Positions 46,982 to 57,318 of a stretch of DNA of 64,000 nucleotides are shown piece by piece; positions within the stretch are counted from its first letter, which is position 1, and every line of letters begins with the position of its first letter. Origin of the DNA: Lonicera japonica. Its lineage: Eukaryota; Streptophyta; Magnoliopsida; Dipsacales; Caprifoliaceae. The DNA lies in contig CM038470.1 in assembly GCA_021464415.1 (NCBI GenBank), forward strand, positions 23,275,601 through 23,339,600, written 5' to 3'. The notes under the pieces are model-generated. The model was not told where the DNA came from. It did no database searches and worked only from the letters and a program-made list of their open reading frames with translations. Made by a program: the position numbers and the translations under genes.

Positions 46982-49311
46982 AATATATTTAGACAAAAGA
47001 TAGATATTTATGTAAATGTAATCATGCCTCTCCACGCACTCATGCCCTCACCAACAGTCATTTTTTGAAATACTTCAGCCGAAACGTTTGGTACATTGGC
47101 ATTTTTATTTTCAGAATTTTCTTTTTGACTTTCCTGTTACGGTACTTTATTTTTGTTACTTCTTTTCATGCAATTTTAGCATATATTAGTTGAATGTTTT
47201 CAAGACATTACATCTTTTATTCTTCTAAGGCTAATTATACAAATTATGTAAAATTTCAAATATATCTTTTGTTCCTCCAGATGTTTATGATAGGCTCATT
47301 CAGAAGGGAAAGAGGCCTGGTTTCCTACAATTGCTGGCTACACAGACTGTCAGTGCTGTTTGGCATGTACGTTTATACTTCCAACCCTTCACTTTCTTGA
47401 AAATTCTTTTCAAAATTATCAAGAAGAAAAGAATGGTTCCTTCGGTAGTGTTTGATTTCAATATTATCCAGTGAGGAGGTAGCTCGTAGTCCATGGCTCC
47501 ATACCCTTTATATTTTCCATGGAATTGAAGTCTCAACATTCCTTCCCCCTCAACCCAAGAGTTGATTTCCTTCCTTGTTTCAGAGGAATTCAGTGGACTA
47601 TGTCGCCATCCCATGGAACTTGTTTCCGCAGAAAATTTTGGCTATCAAACGCAACGAAGGTTGGAGAATTGGATCGTTCATTTTCTAACATTTTCCATGG
47701 AAAATGTTATGAATCAAACACAATCTTTTCTTTCATTTCAGACTTACTATTATGTCATATCTGCCCATTTTCTCCTTGAGCCGGCATAGTTGATTTCTTT
47801 TGTGTTAATCTGCCACTTTGCCAACATATCAAGAACTACCATGTCTCACCTCATGCACTAGGCGGAAATCTACCCTTTCAGCTTATCCAGGGGTGTAGGT
47901 CTTTTGAACTTTTGACCAGTAATGATCATGCACCAATCAGTTCCGTAGCACTTTAGCCAAACACAGATAAAATAAACAATATCACCCCACTACACGAGGC
48001 TTCTCCATTAACTAATTTAAATGATATCTATCTCATCATGTGCAGGGATTATATCCTGGGTACATCATCTTCTTTATTCAGTCTGCTTTGATGATTGCCG
48101 GTTCACGAGGTAAAATTAGTTGTATTTTTTCATTTTGCGATTTGATTATGTCTCAAGTATTAAACATCTCTTTTAACTTTATGTGACATAATTCAATATG
48201 AAAAATACTATCTTTGTATTTTTTTAGTAATTTGTCTAACTTGGTTTGTTTGTAAGCAGTCATTTACAGATGGCAGCAAGCTATTCCTCCATCTTTGTCT
48301 CTCGTTAAGACGATGTTGGTGTTTATGAACTTCGCCTACACGCTTCTGGTTTTGAACTATTCGTCTGTTGGCTTCATGGTTAGTCATTCTTTTTTTGGTT
48401 ACATGGAAATCACTGTAGAGTAGCTAAACTGGACCGCTAGTTTAAAATTAGATGGCTCCAATTCTACTACTACAGAAAGCAACCCATTACCATAATGACA
48501 GTACAGTACTTGCCTAAAATAATTTTTATAATTAGGAGCCCACTTCTCTCAAATTGATAGTCCCGTTTCCTTTTTGGTAGCTGGGACATCATCAACATAC
48601 TTAGTCTCAAAATATAAAATAAGTTGTATTCTTTACCATTGGTTATGTACTTATGTTGAAATTGATGTTTCCTTAAAACGTACTATTGTCAACTAAGACT
48701 TATCAATTTGAGACAGACAGACAGTTGGAACACATAATTGCTAAAATTGAAGTTTTTCTCTTATCACATTCCTGATCAGAATCGAATAAGGAATCGAATA
48801 ACTTATTCGACAACTTTGACTTCTGGATATAACACTGGTATGGTGTGTACTTCCCTTGGATACAACACAACTTATCTCGTGATTTTTTCTTAGAAAACGA
48901 GAGTAAGAGAGTAATCTTAAAAAGTCGGTTAGATTTTAAAACTAAAAAGAATATATTCAAAGTACTCTATTATAAAGCATACACACATGCCAAAAATATT
49001 ATTCATTACCTTATCCCTTCAGTATCTGAACTCTATATTTTTGTTGGAATTTTTGTAGCGCTATACTGTCATCATATCGTAGCGGGTTTTTCCTCATATC
49101 CATGGAACATAGTTTACAGACACTAAAAATTTAAGATTGTAAACCCTGCTTTTTTGGTTGTACATTGCAGGTATTGAGCTTGCACGAAACACTTACTGCT
49201 TATGGTAGCGTATATTATATCGGAACCATTCTCCCGATAGCAGTGATCTTCCTCGGTTCTGTAATTAAACCGGCAAAGCCTGCCAGATCGAAAGCTCGAA
49301 AAGAACAGTGA
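34721..49311 (+). CDS. LPLAT1: Lysophospholipid acyltransferase, MBOAT family (LPLAT1/LPCAT type)
   Basis: Eight exons, 34721-35025, 44375-44430, 45033-45253, 45716-46124, 47281-47366, 48046-48109, 48260-48378 and 49171-49311, join in phase to 466 aa (Arabidopsis LPLATs are about 462). The enzyme transfers acyl groups from acyl-CoA to lysophospholipids in the ER (Lands cycle) and works in reverse to release edited fatty acids. MBOAT signatures are all present: motif B is E308-x11-W320-N321-x2-V-x2-W327, and motif A is W358-H359-G360-x3-G364-Y365-x3-F368, where H359 is the invariant catalytic histidine. Further family blocks are SYLSFGFSSNLHFLVPM, MSGDAWKEGGIDATG, SLIEYFGYCLCCGSHFAGP and LHETLTAYGSVYYIGT. 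Multiple hydrophobic helices fit a polytopic membrane protein, and the C-terminus is lysine/arginine-rich as in ER-retained members. Intron 1 is 9.35 kb and holds a young Copia element in antisense orientation. Confidence 0.96.
35040..36420 (+). repeat. Tandem array with duplicated exon-1 tail
   Basis: About seven imperfect units of 145-350 bp share TGGAGATTGGCTTGTTTG, GTTAGTGAGAAAAGCTAGGG, AGAACATTGGTATATTGG and CTAGATTGGTTTATTTGGGA (starts near 35140, 35490, 35620, 35785, 35965, 36150 and 36335). The second unit also carries a copy of the end of exon 1: 35341-35381 repeats 34985-35025 (TTGGCTCTAGGTTATCTTAT) with its splice donor GGATG|GTAACT. This shows that the duplication started across the exon-intron border. 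Confidence 0.8.
36763..38350. mobile_element. TIR element (TATGAAGCACGGAT ends) with nested LINE
   Basis: TATGAAGCACGGAT at 36764 is inverted at 38337-38350 (ATCCGTGCTTCATA). Outside it, GTGTTAAA on the left and TTTAACAC on the right continue the inverted match, so the true ends may lie about 15 bp further out. The terminal text resembles the ends of the element at 8005-8487. No transposase seen. A LINE is inserted at 36890-37614. Confidence 0.5.
36890..37614 (-). mobile_element. 5'-truncated LINE insertion with 11-bp target duplication
   Basis: TAGTTAATTTT occurs at 36879-36889 and 37615-37625. Just inside the left copy, the minus strand ends in an A-tract (plus-strand T-run up to 36895), as for a poly(A) tail. 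The minus strand reads a zinc-binding RVT-associated region (CTLCRRDMESIDHVLIHCQF, then AQVIWNKIRMEFNL) and weaker downstream text. It is L1-type in layout and truncated at the 5' end. Stops are present, so it is dead. Confidence 0.75.
38598..38767 (-). repeat. 3' LTR of Copia copy 2
   Basis: A 170-bp direct repeat of 43790-43959, with no difference seen. The purine tract lies immediately inside. Confidence 0.93.
38852..40771 (-). pseudogene. Copia copy 2 pol, 3' part: reverse transcriptase and RNase H
   Basis: A 639-codon frame: linker, RVT_2 reverse transcriptase (VPEWREAVYEEMRALEKN, GCKWVFTVKYNSDGSVERYK, LDVKNAFLNGNLEEEVYM, catalytic YVDDMIL) and RNase H (YTDADWAGSVTDRRSTSSY, RSSAEAEFRSMAQG). 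The frame is lost near 38886, a few dozen residues before the normal end, in a short A/T run. It overlaps the upstream frame at 40717-40771; the break between them lies in a C/G run at 40825-40828. Confidence 0.9.
40717..43278 (-). pseudogene. Copia copy 2 gag, protease and integrase
   Basis: An 853-codon frame: gag (NISHKLNGRNYLEWAQSMRL), CCHC zinc knuckle (CDHCKWSGHTRDSC), aspartic protease (WILDSGATDHMTG), HHCC zinc domain (LWHYRLGHPN, CESC), integrase core (HSDVWGPS, FIDDHTRVCW, RSDNGKEFFN, NGVAERKNRHLLEVARA) and integrase C-terminal region (GSVAFVHNHDPKNSKLDSKA, CIFVGYPTNQKGYKC). Integrase is complete here. After the break at 40825-40828 the last 40 or so residues are out of frame. Gag probably starts at the first methionine or at MVGAS. 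Confidence 0.92.
43790..43959 (-). repeat. 5' LTR of Copia copy 2
   Basis: A 170-bp direct repeat of 38598-38767. The primer binding site lies directly inside, at 43789-43778. Between it and gag the leader (43279-43777) is unusually GC-rich for this window (CGCGCGTG motifs at 43485-43575). Confidence 0.93.
45289..45645. mobile_element. Stowaway MITE in LPLAT intron 3
   Basis: The 357-bp element starts CTCCCTTTGTCCCAATTTAA and ends TTAATTACGAATGAAGAGAG, forming imperfect terminal inverted repeats, and is flanked by TA on both sides (45287-45288, 45646-45647). Confidence 0.8.
46608..46690 (+). repeat. Candidate tRNA-derived SINE head in LPLAT intron 4
   Basis: TGGTCTAGTGG (46615-46625) matches the RNA polymerase III A-box and GGTTCGAATC (46658-46667) the B-box, spaced 32 nt apart as in tRNA genes. 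A T-run follows at 46680-46686. The arms do not fold into a good tRNA, so a SINE head is more likely than a tRNA gene. The downstream extent is unknown. Confidence 0.5.
47449..47721. mobile_element. MITE-like element in LPLAT intron 5
   Basis: GTGTTTGATT at the left is inverted at the right as AATCAAACAC. Between them text such as TTTTCCATGGAAT is also partly palindromic. No certain target duplication. Non-coding. Confidence 0.5.
48547..48715. mobile_element. Decayed Stowaway-like element in LPLAT intron 7
   Basis: CTCTCAAATTGATAGTCCC on the left and, inverted at the right, GTCTCAAATTGATAAGTC are the ends typical of Stowaway elements. Flanking TA duplications are no longer clear. Confidence 0.5.
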
Positions 49312-49594
49312 GGTAGGAAATTAATTTGTGGATTCTTTGTCAAGCATTTGCCAAAAATGGTATGCGTTGTTTCTTGGCAAAGTTGTAACATTTGTTTTTT
49401 CTTTTCCTTTTTTCATTGGAATTTGTTTAGCTTGTACACTTCCAAGCTCACTTTAACTTGGTTATTTTTATCAACACGAAAAAGTTTGGCAATCTTTATA
49501 GTAGAACTGTGTGATTATAATCTGGGTAATGAAATAAGATTTAATCTTATTCTGTCCTTCCATCAAATGTTTGGGAATTGTTGAAGGGCCTTTT
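49312..49594 (+). other. LPLAT 3' UTR and flank
   Basis: The untranslated tail follows the stop codon at 49309-49311. AATAAGA/AATGAAAT-type signals exist near 49525-49535 but I cannot fix the cleavage site. No other gene. Confidence 0.5.
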
Positions 49595-49921
49595 AGGATC
49601 CAATCCTTGAGATACTTTTTGGGATGTGGTTAACAATTTTTTTATTTTTAAAGGATACAGTACTAGATTTAGATACTATGGTATTTGCCTTTGGCGATGA
49701 TTCATATAAATAGAGATACTATTTGGTAGATACTAATATTTTTGGGTCACATTTACTATTTTTCTTGGTGCATATATTGTATTTATGCCCGAGAGATACC
49801 AAAGAAATTATCTACAAAGACCACATCCTCAAAAAAAACAGTATCTATAGAAACCGCAGCCTTAAAAAAAAAAAAAAAGGGTTGACGCATCTTAAAATGT
49901 TTCTATCCAGGATTGGATCCT
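49595..49921. mobile_element. Short MITE with perfect 13-bp terminal inverted repeats
   Basis: AGGATCCAATCCT at 49595-49607 is perfectly inverted as AGGATTGGATCCT at 49909-49921. The inside holds an A15 run (49864-49878), and a T24 run follows directly at 49921-49944. No transposase. Superfamily not determined. Confidence 0.6.
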
Positions 49922-49944
49922 TTTTTTTTTTTTTTTTTTTTTTT

Positions 49945-51092
49945 CATTTTGAATTACTTATTGAAATTATTGTATGTACTTGTCTATATTTTCTTTTAAA
50001 TTATACGTATTGTTGTAGACTTGGCTGTGTCTAGTGTCATGGTCATATTGGGTTATCTCGGTTTACTATGAAAAATGCTTAACTCGTACCCAATTCGTTA
50101 ACTAGTAAAATAATGTTATAAAAGAATGTGCACAAGTTGAGGTGTTACTTCATTATTGGGGGTAATAGTGGCTCCAGTTTAACAAGCAACACTTGCGCAC
50201 AACTTTTTGTGCACATTTTTAGTGATTATATAATTATTCTTCGTTAAGATCCACACTGTTCCGTTGTTGTGCCATATGGTTCATGTTTGAACTGTAAGTG
50301 CTAGAAATTAACAGCAGTTTGCTTCGCGTGTATCTCGGTTGGTAAAAGTTGCGATTCGTGTTTTAGTTTGAACTGATAAGCAAGAACTTTTAGGACTGGA
50401 TATCATGTTATTTTTAGGCTTTAGCTAATACAAACACGAATAACTTAATCACTACATGACAGACACGACCAACTTTTGTATTCTGATAGACATGTTAAAA
50501 CACAGAATAAAAATTATTTTTTCCTCTCATTTAAACACAATAAACACATATTTTACACAACTAAATGAAACTAGTGAGAGCACCACTGCTCTGAAATATC
50601 ATATCCTCTCGTTAACTCATCAATACTTTAGTATAAATAATTGGTTAATGAAACTGGTAAGTGTACTGCTGTTTTAAAATATGAACAAGAACTTCCATAA
50701 GTAACAAGTTTTACGAGCCCATGACCCTTACAAAAATTGTCAAATTGATATCGGGGGTTGTATACAATATTCTAGTTTGTGTGATCGCTCATCCTGTTTA
50801 AAGATAGGACACTAGGACCAGACCATGTAATATACATTGTGTTGTGCTTTAAAATTTAATTCGGCAACGTACAATTGACTTAAACCAAAATTATAGTGTA
50901 TGGAGTATGGTTTTAATGGAAGTTTCATTGTTGGGTCTGGGTTTCGGCCTGCCAATAATGAAAGAAGAGGGCCTGGTTCACTGTTGATTTAATATCATCC
51001 ATTTGTTAGTGAAATATCAATCGCCTACAAACCGTATTTGAGCAAACATATATTCAGATTTGCTCTAGAATTCCGTTCTTTTTGTGGTTAAG
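49945..51092. other. Intergenic DNA, no gene seen
   Basis: Repeat-like text (GGGTTATCTCGGTTTACT at about 50048 and tRNA-like GTATCTCGGTTGGTAAAAGTT at about 50331) is present. No open frame of interest; 50456-50677 is a chance frame. Confidence 0.45.
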
Positions 51093-51112
51093 AATACATG
51101 AAAAAAATGGGC

Positions 51113-52227
51113 GTTCTCGAGATAGTAAACCTGAGCGGGAGGAGAGAGAGAGAGAGAGAGAGAGAGCAGCTACACTTTGTTTACACATCTTCCCGACCTC
51201 AACTCTCCTTGTCTGTTCGATCCAAAATGAAGTTCAACGTTGCAAATCCCACCACAGGGTGCCAGGAAAAGCTCGAAATCGACAATGACCAGAAGCTTCG
51301 TGCCTTTTATGACAAGAGGATCTCCCAGGAGGTCAGTGGTGATGCTCTTGGCGAGGAATCCAAGGGCTATATATGTAATCAAAATCATGGGAGGCTGTGA
51401 CAAGCAAGGTTTCCCAATGAAGCAGGGAGTGTTGACTCCAGGCCGTGTTCATCTTCTGGTTGTGCAAGGCACTCCTTGCTTCCGAGGTTATGGAAGGCGT
51501 AACGGAGAGTGCCGAAGGAAGTCGGTCAGAGGATGCATTGTTAGCCAAGACCTCTCGGTTTTGAACTTGGTTGTCGTGAAGAAAGGTGACAATGATCTGC
51601 GTGGATTAACTGATGTTGAGAAGCCAAGGATAAGGGGTCCCAAGAGGGCATCAAAGATCAGGAAGCTCTTCAATCTTACCAAAGAAGATGACGTGAGGAA
51701 ATAAGTCAAAACTTATCGTTTTACCTTCACAACTAAATCTGGGAAGAAATGTAGCAAAGCTCCCAAGATACAGAGGCTGGTGAAACCATTGACACTGCAA
51801 AGGAAGAGAGCTAGAATTGCAGAGAAGAGGCAGAGGATTGCAAAGGCCAAGTCAGAGGCAGCAGAGTACCAAAAGCTTCTTGCAAGCAGGTTGAAGGAGC
51901 AGAGGGAAAAGCGCAGCGACAGCTTGGCCAAGAAGAGGTCCAGAGACTCTGCTGCATCCAAGCTGTCCATCGTCGCTTAGGTCTCTCATCTGTGGTATTA
52001 TTATTATTGTTATTCTCGTTTTTGAATGTTAGTCCTTAATGAACATCTTTAATGTGTTGAGAAGATTTTGTTTGTTCTTTTGATCCACTTACTTTTTGTT
52101 CTAGTTACAAGAATTTTAGATTCTGATTAAATCTGGTTTTGGATATGCCTGGATTTTGTTGTGTTATGGTGTCAACGTCTGAATTTATTATATTGAGCTA
52201 AAAAATTTCGTTTCAAGTAAAAAAAAA
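51113..52227 (+). pseudogene. RPS6: Processed pseudogene of ribosomal protein eS6 (RPS6)
   Basis: The coding region 51227-51980 is intronless and would encode about 250 residues. It starts [19 protein letters not shown] and continues with [40 protein letters not shown] and a basic C-terminal helix ending SKLSIVA, the full length of plant eS6. Two lesions kill it: an insertion near 51369-51381 that shifts the frame, and a TAA stop at 51702-51704 replacing a conserved tyrosine codon. A 3' UTR follows and ends in an A-run of about 11 at 52219-52229. Target duplications flank the copy: AATACATGAAAAAAATGGGC at 51093-51112 and AATACATGAAAAATGGGC at 52228-52245. All marks of LINE-mediated retroposition are present. 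It is not a working gene unless the lesions are sequence errors. Confidence 0.92.
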
Positions 52228-52245
52228 AATACATGAAAAATGGGC

Positions 52246-54300
52246 CAACGAATTAAATATAGCAAAAGTTTATGTAAATTAAGAATAATGTTTGGAATGA
52301 ATTAATTGTCTCTAAGATCCCATATTACGAATATTAATTGGTTTGATTTATAAATGTATACACGGGCCATTTTTTTAAATACTGTTTTTAAGTTAATTAA
52401 CCTTAATACTATAAAGAGGAATTTTCTCACTTTAACAAAAGGAATGAATGCATATTTGGAGGGATAAATAGATGAATTTTTGTAGAAATGATTTATAGAA
52501 TGAATCTATCACCTACACCAAATTTCATTAAAAAAAAAGTAAAGAAAAATCAACCTAGAAGTGAGTGATATGATCATCAAAAATTCCAATGATCGAAAAT
52601 GAAATTTGGTGGCGGTGATCTACTCACTATATAGACCATCTATACAAATTGTCATTAATGAGAATCCCACCCCCACCAAATTGTCATTAAAAAAATTCAA
52701 ATTATTCCTTCAAATGAGAATCCCACTTTTTATTAAAGTGAGAGAATTATTTATGACTTGGTAAAATTTGTTATATGTACTATGTAGTGGACTAATTTGT
52801 GAAAAGAGTATTAAAATAAAGTTAAAGTCGAATTATTAATTTAAGACGGAGTGAATAATAAAAACACCATTATATAGCCTCTCAAAGGCTAAGTTTTTAT
52901 TTCCCGTTAAAAGATAACATTCCTTGTAAAAAGAATTGCATGAAAACCAATTCTTAATTTTGAGCAATGTCACTCGGACAATTTTTTTTTTCCAGAAGCA
53001 CGTGCTTCTAACCAAACTATTCAAACTTTTTAAAAAAATACCCAATCATTATGTTTCATCACTATCTTCCAATACAGATGTATGTTATGGATTAAATTCG
53101 ATCACTAGAATTATAACTTTAATTTGAGATATTTTTGGGACAACATAATATGTCTTATTCTTTTTCGTGCAATCTAACCATAGCCTAACTTCATTTTTGT
53201 GACCAGTCCTTGTTTTAGTTAAGTTTAAGCATCAAGAAAGGAAATTAAAAGCAGTAGTCTTATTGTTGAGGGGTTGTTTTGTTTTATGATATATGTACAT
53301 TCATTCAAGTTAAATCACTTAAAACTTTAAAAGTTTGATATTGAATTTGAATAAAAAAGGATAGGTACACTCAAATTCAATATTAAACATTTATGTCTAG
53401 CTCTCAAAAAGTGTACTCTATGTCTCACATGGATAGGTACACTCTGATTTGTTATTTTAATAAAATTACTAATTTTAACATAATTAAATATACAATATTT
53501 TTTGTAAGGTTAATAGATGTTGCCTACAAATAAATTAAGAAACAAAAAGAATATCACAAGAACACAAAGAATTTTTGTACGTAGGGGTGTTTCCCTCATA
53601 TCAATCTGATTTGCATCAACCCTAGTGATGTGTGTTCGTTGATTTTATTGGTAATATGAAATGAGAGATTGAAACTTTAGAATACAAGTATTTCTCAGAT
53701 AATTATGGATTTATACGATGAAGCTAAGTTTTATTTATAGGTGATGAGATCAGCTATTACAACTGTGAGTTAGCCAGTGGTCCACTAAAATAAGGAAACA
53801 TGATAAATGGGAGTAATGTGCCCTTATAGCGGGTTCTTATTGAATAGTTAAACCCTACTTGTATTTCTATGTTGCTGCCACGTGTCCGACGGTCACATCT
53901 TGATGATATGGAACTATTTCACAATCATCCCAAGCTGTGATGCAACTTGTTACCACTATCCACTCGGATTAATTTATTTTTTGGGTCCCTTCATGTTTTA
54001 CTAAGAGAATTAATACATTAGTTACGTCGAAAACAAAAACAATATTATGAATTTGGAAGATGCTAAAAACACTTCTTAACTTTTTATGTGAACAGTGGGC
54101 CTAGAGAATGTAGGATAAGAAAATACGAGTGGACAATGGACTTGCATTAGACATATTAGAAAACAGCTAATTGCTAGCTTGCGCCGTGTGCTGCTTTATC
54201 AAACACATCCGAAAAGACTTTAAAAACCCTAGCTATAGCCACTCTCAACTGGTTTCCCACGAACTCCCCGCGGCTTCCACTTTTTTCAAAGCACATATAT
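52246..54300. other. Intergenic DNA with hairpin and possible LTR relic
   Basis: GTTTGATATTGAATTTGA (53333-53350) pairs with TCAAATTCAATATTAAAC (53371-53388) over 18 bp with one G-T type mismatch and a 20-nt loop. The segment at 53570-53960 looks like an LTR on the minus strand (CTATAAATA near 53735) but has no partner. No gene seen. Confidence 0.45.
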
Positions 54301-54305
54301 ATACA
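54292..54305 (+). promoter_or_regulatory. Probable TATA region of the ERF gene
   Basis: CACATATATATACA lies about 120 bp before the chosen start codon. The leader then runs through a TA microsatellite (54379-54420). AAACCCTAG at about 54224-54232 is a telo-box-like motif upstream. Weak evidence, because the whole leader is TA-rich. Confidence 0.35.
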
Positions 54306-54418
54306 CACCCACACTAATTACTGAAGATTACCTCCCACTATTTTCCCCCTTAGTGAGCCGCCCACCTATACATACATACATATATATATATATGTACACA
54401 TCATACATATATATGTAT

Positions 54419-55300
54419 ATGGCTGACCCTCCGCCCCCTCTTAACGTGCGCCAACTAGACCAATCTTCAAATGCCACCACAACATTCACCCACTCTTCCC
54501 ATCCTCCCCATCCTATAGCTACTGTACGCCAGGATGACCAATCACCTCTTCCTAATGTGCGCCATTTAGATAAAAGTCCAAATGCTACCATAACACTCAC
54601 TCAATATCCTCCTCCTCCTCAACCCCTTGCTATTGTACGCCAGGGTGACCAACCCCCACTACCTAATGTGCGCCAGGGAGACCGATCGCCACGCAGTATA
54701 CCAACCGCCACGAGTCAAAACACATCACCCAAAACCACCACAAGCGCCACCACCTCGAGGGGATCACCGCCGCCTCCGTCCACCGGAAAACACCCCACCT
54801 ACCGTGGCATACGCAGCCGGAGCGGCAAGTGGGTGTCAGAAATCCGCGAACCACGCAAAACGACACGCATATGGCTCGGGACCTTCCCGACACCCGAGAT
54901 GGCGGCCGCTGCTTATGACGTGGCGGCACTGGCACTCAGAGGCGGCGGTACCGCCCTTAACTTCCCGGAACACGCGCACGCGTATCCCGTGCCCGATACG
55001 CCTTCGCCCAAGGCCATACAAAGAGCATCAGCAGCAGCAGCGGCTATGATGAAGGTGCAAGTAGGGAATCAAAACCCACACGTAATGGGGCAATCGGGAA
55101 CTAATACAGCCAGCGAATACAATTATGATCATGGTGGTACTGGTGATGAGTTTATAGATGACGAAGCAATTTTCGGGATGCCAAATTTACTGGTGGACAT
55201 GGCGGAGGGAATGCTAGTGAGCCCACCAAGGTTGAACTCCTCGCCGTCTGATGACTTGCCGGAGAATTCCGAGGGGGAGAGTCTTTGGGGTTATTTTTGA
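54419..55300 (+). CDS. AP2/ERF transcription factor, DREB subfamily
   Basis: An intronless gene encoding 293 aa. The single AP2 domain spans residues about 128-183 ([54 protein letters not shown]). Valine and glutamate at the domain positions called V14 and E19 mark the DREB type, which binds DRE/CRT (RCCGAC) sites and usually answers cold, drought or hormone cues. The acidic tail with [20 protein letters not shown] and the end ESLWGYF match the activation region of A-4 (group III) members such as ERF025-027. The frame is open 22 codons further upstream, but those codons are the TA microsatellite read as YIYIYMYTS, so I take the ATG at 54419. Odd feature: residues 9-45 and 46-82 are two 37-residue repeats, followed by a partial third. 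The gene lies next to LPLAT, as ERF027 does in Arabidopsis. Confidence 0.92.
   Translation: MADPPPPLNVRQLDQSSNATTTFTHSSHPPHPIATVRQDDQSPLPNVRHLDKSPNATITLTQYPPPPQPLAIVRQGDQPPLPNVRQGDRSPRSIPTATSQNTSPKTTTSATTSRGSPPPPSTGKHPTYRGIRSRSGKWVSEIREPRKTTRIWLGTFPTPEMAAAAYDVAALALRGGGTALNFPEHAHAYPVPDTPSPKAIQRASAAAAAMMKVQVGNQNPHVMGQSGTNTASEYNYDHGGTGDEFIDDEAIFGMPNLLVDMAEGMLVSPPRLNSSPSDDLPENSEGESLWGYF
54443..54697 (+). repeat. 111-bp in-frame tandem repeat in the ERF gene
   Basis: Unit 1 is 54443-54553, unit 2 is 54554-54664, and a partial unit 3 is 54665-54697. Each codes for NVR(Q/H)LD(Q/K)S.NAT near its start and VRQ.DQ.PLP near its end. The partial third keeps NVRQGDRSP. The repeat is exactly 37 codons, so it does not disturb the frame. 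Confidence 0.85.
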
Positions 55301-55439
55301 GTAGAAAGATGAAAAAAAAAATTGGCAACGGAAAAAACATAGCTAAGCACCAATTCGTTCCAGAGATTTCCTATAAATATTAAAATATGCGTATACATGC
55401 ACATGCATGAGTAAAGAAGGATAAGTTTTATTTTTTAGC

Positions 55440-55560
55440 AAAAATCCCTTTAGGACAGTAATAACGAAAATATTTTCATTTTGGATGAGATTCAAATTAA
55501 GGGATCTTTATAAATTCGGATGAGTGTCTTACCAACTAAGTTAGTTCAATTGCTCGAAAA
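55440..55560 (-). repeat. Candidate tRNA-derived SINE fragment
   Basis: On the minus strand AACTTAGTTGGTAAGAC (A-box-like, near 55527-55543) is followed 30-40 nt later by TTTGAATCTCATCC (B-box-like, near 55484-55497). The layout is that of plant tRNA SINE heads. A second, weaker pair lies on the plus strand at about 55620-55690 (TTGAATTGGTAAAAG, GGTTCAGGCCTC). Confidence 0.45.
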
Positions 55561-57318
55561 ATAATGAATTATATATATATATATATATATAAAATTTGAT
55601 AGATGGTCGAGATATCAATGAGATTTATTGAATTGGTAAAAGTTGGAATATTACGCTTATAAAATTTTGGTTCAGGCCTCGTAGCATGCGGACAAAATTA
55701 AGCAAATGTATATGTCACGTGGTTTTCTTTTTCCCAACTAGCTAGGTCATAGTCTATGTAGGGCACAGGGGCTGAGTTTTTGTTTTGGGATTTATATTTT
55801 TGCTTTGGTAGTTTTTAAATTTTAAATATAGTCGAATTAAAGGTCCTTACCTTAATTTAAAAAATTTATGTCCAAGTTTTACCGGATGCAAATGCAATAT
55901 CAATAGCACTAGCTCCTCCCCTCCTCCTGTATGAGAATATTTTGTATTGAATATGTGTGATGTGATTTTCAATGAGAATTTGTATACATATTATACTTTT
56001 TAGGTAGAACCAGGCAAAAAAACCTTTTTGAGATTTTTTTCTCCGTGATCTTGTTGTTTTTTTTACTCTCCAATGATAAATATAGAATCTACATAAAACT
56101 AATTAAAATATGAATTCATATATGGAAAAAATAAAGCAAACAAGCATTAGATACTACGGTGTCAAAACTTGTGTAAATATTTTTTATAAATAAAGCTTTT
56201 AGCTTTTAGCATGTAGCTTTAATTTACTTGACATGGTCGCTTACAATATATGTCTATCATCGATCATTATCATCATAATAATAATATAAAACTAATAATA
56301 TTGAAAAGATAATATATATCCACTGCATATATGTGTTTGTAAATTTAAAAATTATTTGACGTTATTGAGTTTTAGGTGGTTAATTAAATATTTAATTTGT
56401 CTCGTACATTTTTATTTTGAAAATGTTGATCGAGAATATCATATGCAACTAATGCAAAAGGAAGCAGATAGCTGACATGTAATTAAGTTGTAAATGGTAC
56501 AATTCGTCATAGAAAGTCACGCTGATAAATCTTGGGTTTCCCCAAATTTGAATTTTCCTTTTTAATAAAGCAAAAACCAAATTAATGAGAGGTCCAAATT
56601 TAATGCTTAAGGGGCAGAAAAAAATATTTTTTTGAGGTAGATTTTGTTGTTTAATATGTGTCTCCTGTGTAGACTGTTGTCCTGTTGAAAAAGAAACAAA
56701 ACCTTATTCCGCAACAGCGATTACGTTGACCATGATGAAGAAAGAGGATCTTTGGCATAGTTTTCCACTTTAGTCATGTACTATATATGTACATTCGGAA
56801 ATTTTTGGTGATATTTTTTATCGCTAAAATATATTCATAATATTTTAGTGATTAAAATGCGTTGTTAAAAAAATTTGTTTGTACCATAAATGTTCTCTAC
56901 GTGTATATATATGTTAATTTATTGAAAGAATGATGGGGAGATTAATTAATTAGTGAATAGTCTCTGATATAAATATTTGTATTGCTCAATTAACTAATTA
57001 AGTTTAAAAATTAGTGAAAAGCTTTTGGGCATGCAGTAAAGTTGTTTTAGTGAAAAAAGAAACATGCTTAATTAATCTTAGTAAAATTTGTCGGTGAAAG
57101 TGAATGTTGTGCCGACTATATTGGAGTGGAGTGGAGTGGAGTGACACCTTATATTCTTGAGATCGACGGTTAATTTCAAACGTAGAATTTTATTGACGTT
57201 TTTTTGTTAACGTGACTAAAGATCCACCAATCTTCGATCACCGCCTGCACACCCAACCACCAATCTTGAGATCTGAGTATATATACATCGATCATCTCTT
57301 ACACGTTTATAATGAAAC
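55561..57318. other. Intergenic DNA, no gene seen
   Basis: TA microsatellite at 55571-55592. A GGAGT tandem at about 57122-57142. No coding frame or RNA gene recognised. Confidence 0.5.

Noticed and set aside
51240..51704. Independent 154-codon gene beginning [10 protein letters not shown]
   Set aside because: It is the shifted frame of the eS6 retrocopy; only its part after about 51380 matches eS6.
54353..54418. Upstream in-frame extension of the ERF protein
   Set aside because: Those 22 codons are the TA microsatellite (Tyr-Ile-Met repeats) of the leader. The ATG at 54419 gives a sensible N-terminus.
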